From the NCBI GenBank assembly GCA_032716605.1, contig CM064552.1, positions 4,387,900 through 4,451,899 on the forward strand: 64,000 nucleotides of DNA, given 5' to 3'. The first letter of the stretch is position 1, and each line of letters begins with the position of its first letter. Below the pieces are notes generated by a model that made no database searches, was not told the origin of the DNA, and was given only the letters and a program-made list of their open reading frames with translations. Shown here one piece after another: positions 12,510 to 22,509 of the stretch. The stretch is from Paralithodes platypus. Its lineage: Eukaryota; Arthropoda; Malacostraca; Decapoda; Lithodidae. Both the position numbers and the translations under genes were made by a program.

Positions 12510-13640
12510 ATACAGGAAGGAAGGAAGGAAGGAAGGTTAATTAAAATTATGAATGCCTTAAGAGAAAGAACGGGTGCAAGGAAGGAGGGTAGGAATGAAG
12601 GAAGAAGTGAATGTAGAAGAAGAAGGAAGGAAGGAAGGATGGAGGATGTACAGGATGGAAGGAGGAAGGAAGGTCATAATGAACGAAGTAAAGGAATGAA
12701 TGAACAAAAGGAAGGAAGGAAGGAAGGAAGAGAAAGAATGAGAAAGGGAAGGAAAGAAGGAAGGTATGAACAAAAAAGGAAAATATAGACAAGAAAGGAC
12801 GGCAGTAACGACAGAACGAAGGAAGGTATGAAGAAAACAATATAGACAGAAGAAAGGCAGAAAAGATAGAAAGGAATGAATGAAACAAAGACGTAACTTA
12901 AAGACATTAGGAAGGAAGGAAGGAAGGAAGGTATGAAAGAAAAGCAGTAATGATAACAAAAATTAATGAAACAATCAAGTATATTCAGAAGGAAGGAAGG
13001 AAGGAAGGAAGGAAGGAAACAATCAAGTATATTCGGAAGGAAGGAATGAAGGAACGAACGAACAAAGGAAGGAAGGAAGTAAGGAAGTAATGATAAAAAG
13101 AATGAACGAAGGAATGAAAACAATGAAGTATATTCAGAAGGAAGGAAGGATAAGGAAGGACGGCAGGAAGGAAGGAAGGCAGGAAGGAAGGAAAAAAGGA
13201 AGGAAACAATCAAGTATATTCGGGAGGAATGAATGAAGGAACGAACGAACAAAGAAAGGAAGGAAGTAATGATAAAAAGAATGAACGAAGGAATGAAAAC
13301 AATGAAGTATATTCAGAAGGAAGGAAGGATAAGGAAGTAAGGAAGGCAGGCAGGAAGGAAGAAAACAATCAAGTATATTCAGAAGGAAGGAAGGATAAGG
13401 AAGTAAGGAAGGAAGGCAGGAAGGAAGAAAACAATCAAGTATATTCAGAAGGAAGGAAGGAAGGATGAGGAAGGAAGAAAGGAAGGATGAGGAAGAAAGG
13501 AAGGAAGGAAGGAAGGAGTAAGGATGGATGAATAAAGAAGAAAGGAATGAAGGAAGAAAACAATCAAGTATATTCGGAAGTAAGGAAGGAAGGAAGGAAG
13601 TAAGGCCACCAGGAAGTGACCATATCCGGAAGTATGGATG
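12510..13640. repeat. (GGAA)n array with higher-order units
   Basis: About 1.1 kb of AAGG/GGAA tetranucleotides. From 12960 the array carries a recurrent non-repeat spacer AACAATCAAGTATATTC, seen at about seven places up to 13575. Larger units of about 55-150 bp have therefore been amplified on top of the tetranucleotide. The long minus-strand F/L/P/S frames are artefacts. Confidence 0.9.
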
Positions 13641-13742
13641 AAGGATGGATGAAAAACAGGAGGGGAAGTAAGAGAGAGAGCCTATTGGAGAATTGTTTTA
13701 TATATTTATTGATAAAGGTGTACGGTACTGTACGTATATCTA

Positions 13743-14055
13743 TTTTAGTTTCATCCGTAGACCTCCCTTAATCTTAAGACAACACCTCCAAGACCCTCCT
13801 GCAGGATAAATTTGTACATTTTTCGATAAAAAAAAAATCCCGGCCTTCCCCCTTATATACTAGGCTCGTTATCGCTCGCCAGGAAAAAATCGACACCTAA
13901 ATGACACGAAAAGTCTTAATATTGACAAAATAATGGGGAAAAAGGTCTTAGTTAATCGCCAAACTAATGGACCGAACGTCATACAATCTGAAAACTAATG
14001 GGGCTAAACATAAGGAAGAAAGGGGACCAGAAAAACGACCTATCTCCCCTCAAGG
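13743..14055 (+). mobile_element. Family B element, nearly complete
   Basis: Runs from TTTTAGTTTCATCCGTAGACC through AAATTTGTACATTTTTCG, CTCGTTATCGCTCGCCAGGA and AAACTAATGGGGCTAAACAT to ATCTCCCCTCAA, where the terminal TTAA has mutated to TCAA. The left TIR is degraded. Confidence 0.85.
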
Positions 14056-14159
14056 ACACCAGGAAGTGACCATAGCCAAAAGTATGGAGGAAGGGTGGGG
14101 AGTAAGAGAAAGCCTATTGAGGAGAGGATCTAATAAGGATAAGGAAACATTAAGACCAG

Positions 14160-14690
14160 AATAAGCTAAGTTTGGTTAGGTTAAGATTAGGTTAGGTTAG
14201 CTTAGGGTAAGTTAGAAAATAAGTTAAGTTTGATTAGATTAGGGTAAATTAGGTTAAGTTAGGGTAGGGTAAGGTAGGTTAAGTTAGGGTAGGGTAGGTT
14301 AAGTTAGGGTAGGGTAGGTTAAGTTAGTTTAGGGTAGGGTAGGGTAGGGTAGGGTAGGGTAGGTTAAGTTAAGTTAGGTTAGATTAGGGTAGGGTAGGTT
14401 GTTAGGTTAGATTAGGGTAGGGTAGGTTAAGTTAGATTAGATTAGGGTAGGTTAAGTCAGGTTAGTTAGAGAATGCGATGTGGGAGCTTAAGTCAAAATA
14501 GGCCAAACTAAGCTAGAATAGGTTAGGAACTAGGAAAGGTTCGCTTTAGCCAAGATACGCTAGATTTAAGATAGGGTAAAGTAATGTAGGTTAGAATAAA
14601 CTTCAGAATACGTTAGGATAGGTTAGGTGAGAGTGGAAATAGGTTAGGGTAAGGGCAATTTGGTTAGTGTAGGTTAGGGGAATTTAGGTT
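14160..14690. repeat. Degenerate TTAGG / AGGGT pentanucleotide array
   Basis: From 14170 to 14470 nearly every position fits 5-bp units GGTTA, GGGTA or AGTTA. It continues more weakly to 14690. TTAGG is the canonical arthropod telomere unit, so this may be an interstitial or decayed telomere-type array, or a chance GGTTA/GGGTA satellite. Confidence 0.8.
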
Positions 14691-14694
14691 AAGA

Positions 14695-14940
14695 ATGGGG
14701 GGAAGGGATGGTGGGGAGGGGAGGATTGGTGGGTGGGGAAGTGGTAGTGGGGAGGGGACGAATGGTGGAGAGGGGAGGAATGGTGAGGAGGGGAGGGGTG
14801 GAAAGGTGGATGAGGAGGGAAGAAATGGGGAGGAATGGTAGGGAGGGGAGGGGAGGGGAAGGGAAGGGAAGGGAAGGGAAGGGAAGGCTGGGGAGGGAAG
14901 GGAGGAAATGAGTGGATGGGAGGGGTTGTAAAGTATGGGG
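14695..14940. repeat. G-rich (GGGA/GGGAA) tract
   Basis: GGGGAGGGGAGG and GGGAAGGGAAGGGAA repeats with G-quadruplex potential. The ORFs are low complexity. Confidence 0.85.
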
Positions 14941-15001
14941 AGTTGCCAAGATAAACAAACCCCCCTACCCTACCAAAATACCTGTCCTATATCCCCTTCT
15001 T

Positions 15002-15345
15002 CCCCCCCCCCCCCCCCCTTCTCTCTCTCTCTCTCTCTCTCTCTGCAAGACCACCACAGAAGAGCACAGGTAGGAAACGATGAAGAAAAAAAGTAGCTGG
15101 GGCGTGTGATAGCAAGGGTGACAACACAGGAGGATAGGAAGAGGAGGAAGAAAGAGGAGGAGGAGGAGGATAGGAGGAGGAGGATAGGAGGAGGAGGAGG
15201 AGGATAGGAGGAGGAGGAGGATAGGAGGAGGAGGAGGAGGAGGAGGAGGATAGGAGGAGGAGGAGGAGAAAGACAGAGGAGGAGGAAGAGGAAGAAAAAG
15301 GAGGAAAAAGAAAACAAGGAGGGGAGGACAATGCATAGAAGACAA
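15002..15345. repeat. C run, (CT)n and (GGA)n block
   Basis: C run (15003-15018), CT (15019-15044), then GGAGGAGGATAGGAGGA repeats (15130-15300). Confidence 0.85.
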
Positions 15346-15349
15346 AACA

Positions 15350-15835
15350 ACAGATAAAATAGATACCAGAAACAGAACCAGCTAAAGGAGAAGCCAAGAC
15401 AACAAAATATGAAGTAGATGGCCAACAAGAAAAAACAGCAATACAGATATACCAGAGGGGGGGGGGGGGGGGGGGGGTGAAGGCGATATATATAATTATG
15501 TGATGATGATGATGAAGAGGAGGAGGAAGAAGAAGAAAACAAGGAGAGTAGAAGGATGAATAGACCCAAAGACAGTAAAAGATGAAGTAGATACTCATGT
15601 AATGTACAAGAAAGAGCCAGCAATACAGATACCAAGAGGGGGGTGAAGGTGACACATGAGATAAGGGCTATGTATGTGACGATGAATAAGAAACCAGGAT
15701 GAGTAGGAGGATGAATAGACCCAAAGACAGTAAAAGATGAAGTAGATACGGTACCCACGAAAGAACCAGAAATACAGATACCAAGAGGGGGGTGAAGGTG
15801 ACCCAGAGATAAGGGCTATGTGTGTGTGTATATAT
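15350..15835. repeat. About 155-bp tandem repeat, three units
   Basis: Units share GACCCAAAGACAGTAAAAGA, then TGAAGTAGATAC, AATACAGATACCAAGAGGGG and GATAAGGGCTATGT. They start near 15400 (degenerate), 15555 and 15715. The first unit contains a long G run (15458-15477). Confidence 0.85.
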
Positions 15836-15905
15836 TGACCTTCAAACACCCATACAAGGGTCAACACGGCCTTGTGAACATTTATACACCCGTCTCGCAG
15901 GCTAA

Positions 15906-16148
15906 CCCTTTCTATAGTCCAGCACGGATTATTTTCACTTTATTCTGGCAATCATTAGACGATTTTACTCAGGTTTGGAAAGCCCTCTGGAAGTCAAAGG
16001 GGTAAATATGATCTCAAATAACCCCCCTGACACCCGCAACTCTTCCTAAGCTGACTAAAATCGTCCAACACTAGCCAGAACAATAGAAAGAAGCACGTCC
16101 CCTAACCTTGACAGAGCTAGCAATAGGTATCATAGTGCTGATCAGGGG
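15906..16148. mobile_element. Family A foldback, diverged
   Basis: CTAA (15902-15905) and TTAA (16149-16152) flank arms containing CCCTTTCTATAGTCC, TTTATTCTGGCAATCATTAG and, on the right, CTTCCTAAGCTGACTAAAATC. About 243 bp. Confidence 0.7.
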
Positions 16149-16508
16149 TTAAGGGACTATAGCCTATTCTCTGGACCCTGGTACTGATGGTGGTGCTGAT
16201 ATTGAGGGTAGTTGTGGTCACTATATCTATATCTATATCTATATCTATATATATATACTAATAAATATACTGTTCGGAATCGTCTATTACTCACCAGAAG
16301 AAAATATATATTGTACATAAAATATAAATATAATACAATAACATAAAATACCAATAAATATACCGGTATGAAAAGGTCGGGCATTTCTCCCTCTAGAAGT
16401 GATCACTATACGGCAGAGGGGCCCCGATAACGAACTTAACGGCTTGTATGTACTGTACGACACAAACTCTATAGAAATTCAAAACTTCCCGCGGTGTCAG
16501 TTAACCCT

Positions 16509-16570
16509 TTCAAGATTACGACACATTTTGACAATTTATTCTGGCTGTTAGGAGGAGCATTAATCTACCG
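16509..16570. mobile_element. Family A left-arm fragment
   Basis: TTAACCCTTTCAAGATTACG, then ACACATTTTGACAATTTATT and CTGGCTGTTAG. After this the arm breaks off into ATCTACCGAAAAATGTAC, which resembles the family B core in reverse. From 16600 to 16830 the sequence is AT-rich with nothing else recognised. Confidence 0.6.
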
Positions 16571-16835
16571 AAAAATGTACAAAGTCAATTCGGAAGAGTG
16601 TCTTGCGGGTATTTGTAAGCCTAATGGAGGTCTAGCAAAAAATATAACAAATATATAAATATAAATTACCGGGTAATTAATAAATCCATAAATAAATAAA
16701 TTAAATGTATTAAATGAAAAAAAAAATAACATGGAGGTCTAGTGAACAAAACAAATATATAAATAAATAAATATTTGAATATTTGAATGAAGACAAATAA
16801 ATTAACATATTACGATACATGATTCTCGCAGTACC

Positions 16836-16880
16836 TCAGTAATCAAAATGGGGACATGACAATTTACCGCCAGTTAAGAT
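16836..16880. mobile_element. Family E right-arm fragment
   Basis: AATCAAAATGGGGACATGACAATTTACCGCCAGTT matches the right arm of family E, which has GACATGGCAATTTACCGTCAG at 29196-29216. Confidence 0.55.
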
Positions 16881-17384
16881 TAAGACTAGTTATCGCTCTC
16901 ACAAACATGCAATAAGCAATACCCAGTCACCCACTTGTTCCCATGTTGAACGCGGCCTTAAAACCGCTCAAAATTTAAGCAGTTAGCCAAGGACATTTTT
17001 TCCAGCCTTTTTTCGAGCAATTTACAGTCAAATATATGTTGACTTACACATACACCAATATATATATATATATATATATATACCGGTATATATATGAGAA
17101 TCCCACTCTTGAGCAATAAGGGGCTCATCACTAATTCGCATGCAAATATTTCATACTGTCCTCAAAATGTCACGATTGACTGTGAGACATGCCTAAAGCC
17201 GGTTGAAAAGAAAAACAAGTACAATTTATCCCACTCTATAGCAGGAAAGAGGCCCCAAGTCACAAAGCCCGAGCGCCAGCCTGTTTATAAGTGACGACGA
17301 CGCCAAGTCAAGGTCGGTGGTGGAACGAGTCTCCCTTAGGCCTAAACAACTCCCGCCCCGTCATAAGTTTCAGATAGTGAGTCA

Positions 17385-17760
17385 GAGTTGCCAATTTAGC
17401 TACATTATCGGCTAGATCTAAAGGTTTTTAAAGTTTTCAGATAGTTAGAGCGTCAGTTTTGTCAATTTAGCTACTTAATCGCTAGGTATTGAGGTATTTA
17501 ATTCAATCTAACGGCATTTTTTTACATATAAACTCCTGCACATCAGTTTTCCGATATATAGTATGCAGTGTTGCTAATTTAGCTACTTTCCCGCTATATC
17601 TAGAGGGTTTTACTTCAATCTAGCAGCAATATTTTACAACTAGCGACATAATTTCTAGCGATATTCTAGAGATTTGAGCCATTTTGGAGCGATATTCTTG
17701 ATTGTGGTATTATCATAGCGATGTTTTACATGTATATACTATTCAACGGCCATCTATATT
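17385..17760. repeat. CAATTTAGCTACTT repeats adjoining family E
   Basis: Three degenerate units share GTTGCCAATTTAGCTAC...CGCTAGATCTAGAGG.TTT.CTTCAATCTAG and GATATTCTAGAGATTTGAGCC. The same arrangement recurs next to another family E copy at 28795-29035, so this sequence and family E may be one composite element. Confidence 0.6.
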
Positions 17761-17772
17761 CGTGTTTTTTTT

Positions 17773-17978
17773 CCAGCTAACGATAAATTGAATCCCTTAG
17801 CAGCTGATTTATCGATACTTAATGGACAAACATGAAATTATTATGTCTCAGCATCATATAAATACCAAGTTCATATAATTAGCACCATATCTTACTACAC
17901 AATCTTCAGAATAACTGATAAATCTTGATGGGAACTTTGCAATTTACCGTCAGTCAGTTGAAAAGAAACAGACTATAG
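17773..17978. mobile_element. Family E foldback
   Basis: The left arm reads CCAGCTAACGATAAATTGAA, then TCCCTTAGC. The right arm reads GCAATTTACCGTCAGTCAGT, then TGAAAAGAAACAGACTATAGT. The core has CATATAAATACCAAGTTCAT. About 200 bp. It retains an unoccupied ACTTAATGGACA site (17818-17829), the equivalent of the site filled at 18717. Confidence 0.75.
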
Positions 17979-18124
17979 TGACTTTCAAGAACGGATCTAG
18001 CGGTATGATGTTTTGCTTCGATAACCCTGTATATAGAATGCCTAGGCTTAAGATGGGACTGCTACTACGTACTACTATACTAGGGCAAGGATGTAGGGCG
18101 ACCGTGACATCATGACCTAGCGAG

Positions 18125-18540
18125 GGAGGGGGAGGCAAGGGTGTGTGTGGGGGGACGGGGGGGGCAAGGTAGGGTAGATAAAATGGGATGGGGGAAGATA
18201 GGGTTGGGGGAGGTAGGTGAGGGGGGGGGCGAGGTAGGGTAGACAAAGTGGGATGGGGGCAAGGTAGGTAGGTGAGGGTGGGGGGTGATGGAGGGGGGGG
18301 GGGGAGCAAGGTAGGGTAGGCAGGAGGGGATGGGGGTGACAAGATAATGTAGGGTTGGGCGAGGTAGGGTAGGTAAATGGGGGGGGGGGTTAGGTAAATT
18401 GGGGAAGGAAGGGTTGTAGGGATAGGTCAGGGGTAAAACAGGGTAGGTAGGAAGGGGTGGGGGGAAATGCAGGGTAGACAGGGTGGGATGGGGGGCTAGG
18501 TAGGGTGGGGTGGGGGAGAGTAGGGAACGTAGAGGAGAGG
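18125..18540. repeat. G-rich minisatellite (GGCAAGGTAGGGTAG)n
   Basis: Irregular units of about 45-70 bp with AAGGTAGGGTAGRYAAARTGGGATGGGGG-type consensus and G runs. G-quadruplex-prone. The minus-strand P-rich frames are artefacts. Confidence 0.85.
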
Positions 18541-18851
18541 GAAAAGGTAGATTGCTTTATTGATTCCGAAATATGTGTAGGCCTATCAGTCGTGCTCCTA
18601 ACCTTTTCAGTATAAGAATGCCTTTTATATATTCTTATTATATAGCCTAGTCCGATTCCCCCCCCCCCCTCCAGTTGACGGTAAATTGATTCCCTTAGCA
18701 ACTGATTTCTCGATAATTAACCCTTTCAGTACCGTTGTTGTATGTAGTTTTATTTCAGCTATATTTAGACGATTTTATGCAGCTTAGGAAGGATCTGTGG
18801 TAGTTACAAGGGTTAATTGAGATAGTCTCTAGCCTCTTAAATGCTACACGT

Positions 18852-19286
18852 ACAGTTGGTCAAAGAATTATCTGCACCCCCTACGCTGATAATCTGGTGT
18901 GTAGGATACAGCTTGATATATAGGTCATAGGTCGTAGCTACTGTATACTCTGTTTTTTCCCAGCTGATGGTAAATTGCTATCTCTCCATCCTGATTACTA
19001 CGCTATTACCATAATTTTAATTTTGTACCGAAATATGGTGCTAATTATGAAAACTTGGCATTTATTTATACGACGCAGAGACATAGTAGCTTCATATTTT
19101 GCCATTGTGTATCGATAAATCAGTTAAGGGAATCATTTTACCATCAACCGGAAAACAATAGACTATAGTATAGGTAGGTAGGCCTAGTAGTGTAAGTGGA
19201 TAATAGCTAAGGCAGAGGTACCAACCCTACCGAGCTGTACACACCAGATGATCAGCGTAGGGGTGCCGATACTTCTTTGAAAGTGT
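18852..19286. mobile_element. Family F foldback inserted in family A
   Basis: Ends are ACAGTTGGTCAAAGAA and, reversed, ACACTTTCAAAGAAGTATC. The arms continue with GCACCCC(C)TACGCTGAT.ATCTGGTGTGTA. ACGT is present on both sides (18848-18851 and 19287-19290) and once in uninterrupted family A (GACGTCC), so ACGT is probably the target duplication. It is the only copy in the window and contains a family E copy in its loop. Confidence 0.75.
18938..19172. mobile_element. Family E copy in the loop of family F
   Basis: The left arm is ACTGTATACTCTGTTTTTTC and then CAGCTGATGGTAAATTG. The right arm is CATTTTACCATCAACCGG and then AAAACAATAGACTATAGT, matching the ends of the 17773 copy. It is the innermost layer of the nest. 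Confidence 0.75.
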
Positions 19287-19527
19287 ACGTCCAAAGTTGA
19301 ATAAACTAGTCTAATAATTGCCGGAATATAATGAAAAGGGCGTCACCGGTACTGAATAGGTTAATGGAAAAAAATAATGAAGCTGGTATGTCGTTGCATC
19401 ATAAAAAAATACCAAGTTTTCAGAATTAACAAAATATTTCGCTTCAAAATCGTCTGATTTAAAGTCCGATTAAGATGAAAAAGCTTCCTCAAATACGGAG
19501 ATAATTAAAGCTTATTGTTTATTAGCG

Positions 19528-19890
19528 CTTAACTAGCTGGTGCGACGGTTTGGGAGTTATTGTGATGCTTGTTAAATAATCATTGACGGGTTTCACTGAT
19601 CCCGCCATTTTCGAGGAATGTCATTTTAGTTTGCTCCCTAGACTAAAGCAAACTCCTTCCCAGATCTCTTAAAAACAAAAATAACTTCGAATACTGAAAG
19701 GGTTAACACAGAAAATAAATCGTCGCCTGGTTGAAAGGGTTAACACTATCTGTTCCGCCGTTTTGTGGGCTATTGTATTTTGTTTAATTAGTACAGTATT
19801 GAGGATTTTGCCTGCTTTTACCACTTTCGGACAATGAAATATAATTTGTCCCCTAGGCTAACAAAAACGCCTTCCCAGACTTCCTGCAAA
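19528..19890. repeat. Direct duplication of about 160 bp with family A end fragments
   Basis: 19528-19670 and 19737-19885 align imperfectly: both carry (G/T)CCGCC(A/G)TTTT, TTT(A/T).TTTG(T/C)(C/T)CCCTAG.CTAA and CTCCTTCCCAGA/CGCCTTCCCAGA. Between them lie two family A right ends, ATACTGAAAGGGTTAA (to 19706) and TTGAAAGGGTTAA (to 19743). Confidence 0.6.
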
Positions 19891-20035
19891 CTGTAAACAA
19901 TAATAATAAAAACATATATAACGAATAAATAATGTACGGTATATCCACCCAAGCTAAATGTTGACATTTTTGGATAGACGGCCGGACCATTGATAATAAT
20001 CAGTATATACTTGATAATAAACAGTAATTTAAGTT

Positions 20036-20150
20036 GCAGGCTAGTTATCGCTAGCCCAGAAAATATCGACACATGAATGGGGTGAAGCGTCTTATTATCG
20101 CCAAACTAATGCTCGGTGAAACACCCTAAAATCTTTCAAGCTAAGCCAAA
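20036..20150 (+). mobile_element. Family B fragment
   Basis: CAGGCTAGTTATCGCTAGCC, then CAGAAAATATCGACAC, then ATTATCGCCAAACTAATG match the central and 3' parts of family B. Both termini are lost. Confidence 0.7.
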
Positions 20151-20190
20151 CAAACTAGATCCAAAAATCAATCACGGCCCAGATTGTATT

Positions 20191-20640
20191 CAGTTTAGGA
20201 AAGATATCTAGCAATTATAAAGCGTCAAATTACCTCGATCAACCCTTTTAACTACCAAAGATACTTTCTAAGCGGCATAAAATCGTCTAAAAATAGCTAG
20301 AATAAAGTACAACAGACGTCGCTGGTACACAAGGATTTAAGCGCAGTTTAGGAAAGATATCTAGCAATTCTAAAGCTCCTAATTACCTCGATCAACCCTT
20401 TTAACTACCAAAGATACTTTCTAAGCGGCATACAATCGTCTACAAATAGCTAGAATAAAGTACAACAGACGTCGCTGGTACAGAAAGGATTTAAGCGCAG
20501 TTTAGGAAAGATATCTAGCAATTCTAAAGCTCCTAATTACCTTGATCAACCCTTTTAACTACCACAGATACTTTCTAAGCGGCATAAAATCGTCTAAATA
20601 TAGTACAACAGACGTCGCTGGTACAGAAAAGATTTAAGCC
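20191..20640. mobile_element. Family A foldback amplified as a 154-bp tandem, three units
   Basis: Three units start CAGTTTAGGAAAGATATC at 20191, 20344 and 20498. Each runs through the core and complete right arm to GACGTCGCTGGTACAGAAAGGATTTAA. The left terminal arm is absent from all three. The element therefore expanded in place by tandem duplication rather than by three insertions. Confidence 0.85.
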
Positions 20641-20857
20641 TATGGTTCTACGTCTCTAGCAAAGGGTAGTAGCCTTGAGAACCGTCTTATCAGCCTAACT
20701 ACTTACAAAGGGCTGCCGAGATACCCTAAAATTTTAATATTATTCAAATATTCAAAATGTTCGCCTTGTATTGCTATCCTCCCATCGATAACCAATAATT
20801 ATATTATTTTTCACCAACCAACTTTACTTCTAATCTCAATTAATGAAATCAACAAAT

Positions 20858-20940
20858 ACATGTGGCACTCCAAGGACTCAAACCTAGGATACTCACACCG
20901 AAATTCCACGCACTTATGCTGTGATATTAAGAAATTGCTG
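20858..20940 (-). other. tRNA-like relic
   Basis: The reverse strand reads GTGCGTGGAATTTCGGTGTG, then AGTATCCTAGGTTTGAGTCC and TTGGAGTGCCACATGT. GGTTTGAGTCC resembles a tRNA B box and T arm. No complete cloverleaf is possible. Similar wording at 34808-34892 suggests a shared tRNA-derived ancestor, perhaps a SINE head. Confidence 0.4.
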
Positions 20941-21219
20941 GGTTATATTACACAGGCATAGATATCAGTAATAATAATATATACCTTATTTACTTATTCT
21001 AGTCTCGCCTATTTCTTTTGTTTGACTAACTGCAATATACATAATTTAAAAAAATCAAATCAAGTGGATCACGAATTCCCTATATAATTATAGGTTCCTT
21101 GATGGATAATTAAGTGCCTTTTATTTTATTCCAGAAATAGTACCTTATAATATTAATTGGTGGGTTGGCGACATGAATATGAATATATACCTGTGTATAG
21201 GCCTATATACATATACCGG

Positions 21220-21426
<207 letters not shown>

Positions 21427-21689
21427 AATTATTGTGAGCAATTCACTGAAGAGCATTCCGTAGTCTTAGAAATCTTAACACGCCTAACTAAAATAGTAGG
21501 CCATATACGTAAACCACGTTGTATACACAGTAAGTACCAACAAATACCAGCAATATCAAGAGTCGTGAGGGTGTACGCAGCTTTAAAACTAGTGACCATG
21601 CAAGCCCCTTCCCCCATCCCTCCTCCTCTACTTCCTTGTGGGATATTCTATGGGAGGCCCCAAGGTCAGCTCCTCAACACAGATCGATT

Positions 21690-22440
21690 TCAAGCCCTAC
21701 ATCTTCCGCCCAGGTCAAGATGGCGGTGAGAATGGGCTTAGCGAATCATTGGCCGTGGTAGTGTGAATGCTCGCAGGTGCTTGATCCCCCCAGTCAAGGT
21801 GTATTAACTTTTACGTTAGAAAATAGCGAAGAGGGCGCGGGTCGGAGATGTGGCAACGTCGCTATTGCGCAGTTACATAATAGGGGTGAAGCCGTCTCGG
21901 CTGGTGTCACACGCCGATTTTAAATTACCTCATCCAAAATAAACAATGAACCAATGAATGTAAACCGCGTTGGATCACCCAAAATTCTTGCAAATGATCG
22001 GCAAGCTGCTAAAATGTATGTCAGAGTATATATCCAAGTATGGCAATGGTATAAAAAGCGTAAATGGGGATATATGTGTCTACAAACATCGCACGTCTGG
22101 CACCCTGGCACTAGGAGCCGACCAATCAGCGCTCACCGTAAACAGACTCACGTGCAAGGCATATTTATTCGGTTATATCATAGCCATACCGCCAAAATCA
22201 TGCTTCCACAGTCATGCAGTCAACGACCTCTTGTTGCCGGGATGGCCCAAGCAAGACAAGCACGGCGCCAAGGACACTTGCTGGCGCCAAGACGCCTACG
22301 TACTTTCAGAATAGGTCCACCCCGTCCGCCATATTGCTCGACCTACCTATTTTCACCACTCTCTACAAACAAAGATAGCGACCGATTCGGAGTCTAACAC
22401 CGCGGTAAAGCACAATTTTTATGCACTCTCAAACCTGGGA
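21690..22440. promoter_or_regulatory. Unique GC-balanced region with promoter-type motifs
   Basis: This is the longest repeat-free stretch of the window. It contains CAAGATGGCGG (21716-21726, followed by GTGAG), an inverted CCAAT box (ATTGG near 21750), GACCAATCAGCGC (22118-22130), CACGTG (near 22151) and CCGCCATATTG (22326-22336, a YY1-type motif on the minus strand). These are typical of promoters and first exons, but their mutual orientation is not that of one simple promoter. A 147-codon ATG frame (21954-22397) lies here and matches nothing I know. Confidence 0.3.
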
Positions 22441-22451
22441 AAGGCAGGCAG

Positions 22452-22509
22452 AGGTCCCTGGAGGTGGATAGCATGCTGCCAGAAGATATATTAGCCGTCA
22501 TCTGCGAGA
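22452..22509 (+). CDS. Candidate small exon (very uncertain)
   Basis: An AG at 22450-22451 and a strong donor GAGA|GTAAGA at 22510 bracket a frame encoding RSLEVDSMLPEDILAVICE, with an in-frame ATG at 22473. The peptide looks protein-like but I recognise no family. A competing reading on the minus strand (22554-22435, 120 bp, CAG|TAC acceptor, CCAG|GTTTGAG donor, phase 1 in and out) would be phase-compatible with the exon at 26815-26482. At most one is real. Confidence 0.2.

Larger units (their letters stand above)
18721..19360. mobile_element. Family A foldback inserted in family E, itself interrupted
   Basis: Starts CCCTTTCAGTACCGTTGTTG and ends GGGCGTCACCGGTACTGAATAGG, with TTAA duplicated on both sides. 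Total 640 bp. Removing the 435-bp family F insert and its 4-bp duplication leaves 201 bp, the usual family A length (the intact copy at 43869-44069 is also 201 bp). Confidence 0.85.
18668..19435. mobile_element. Family E copy split by a nested foldback stack
   Basis: Left part 18668-18720 (TTGACGGTAAATTGATTCCC ... CTCGATAATTAA) and right part 19361-19435 (TTAATGGAAAAAAATAATGA ... CATAAAAAAATACCAAG) are colinear with the uninterrupted copies at 29035-29222 and 17773-17978. The interruption is flanked by TTAA on both sides (18717-18720 and 19361-19364), exactly where the 17773 copy has one TTAA. Confidence 0.85.

Noticed and set aside
14965..15758. 262-codon minus-strand L/S/F-rich frame resembling membrane segments
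   Set aside because: Produced by (GGA)n and the 155-bp repeat read in reverse. The hydrophobic pattern is compositional.
21954..22397. 147-codon ATG frame in unique sequence
   Set aside because: No recognisable domain, no splice or codon-bias support, and an overlapping frame of similar length. Kept only as part of the gene-like region.
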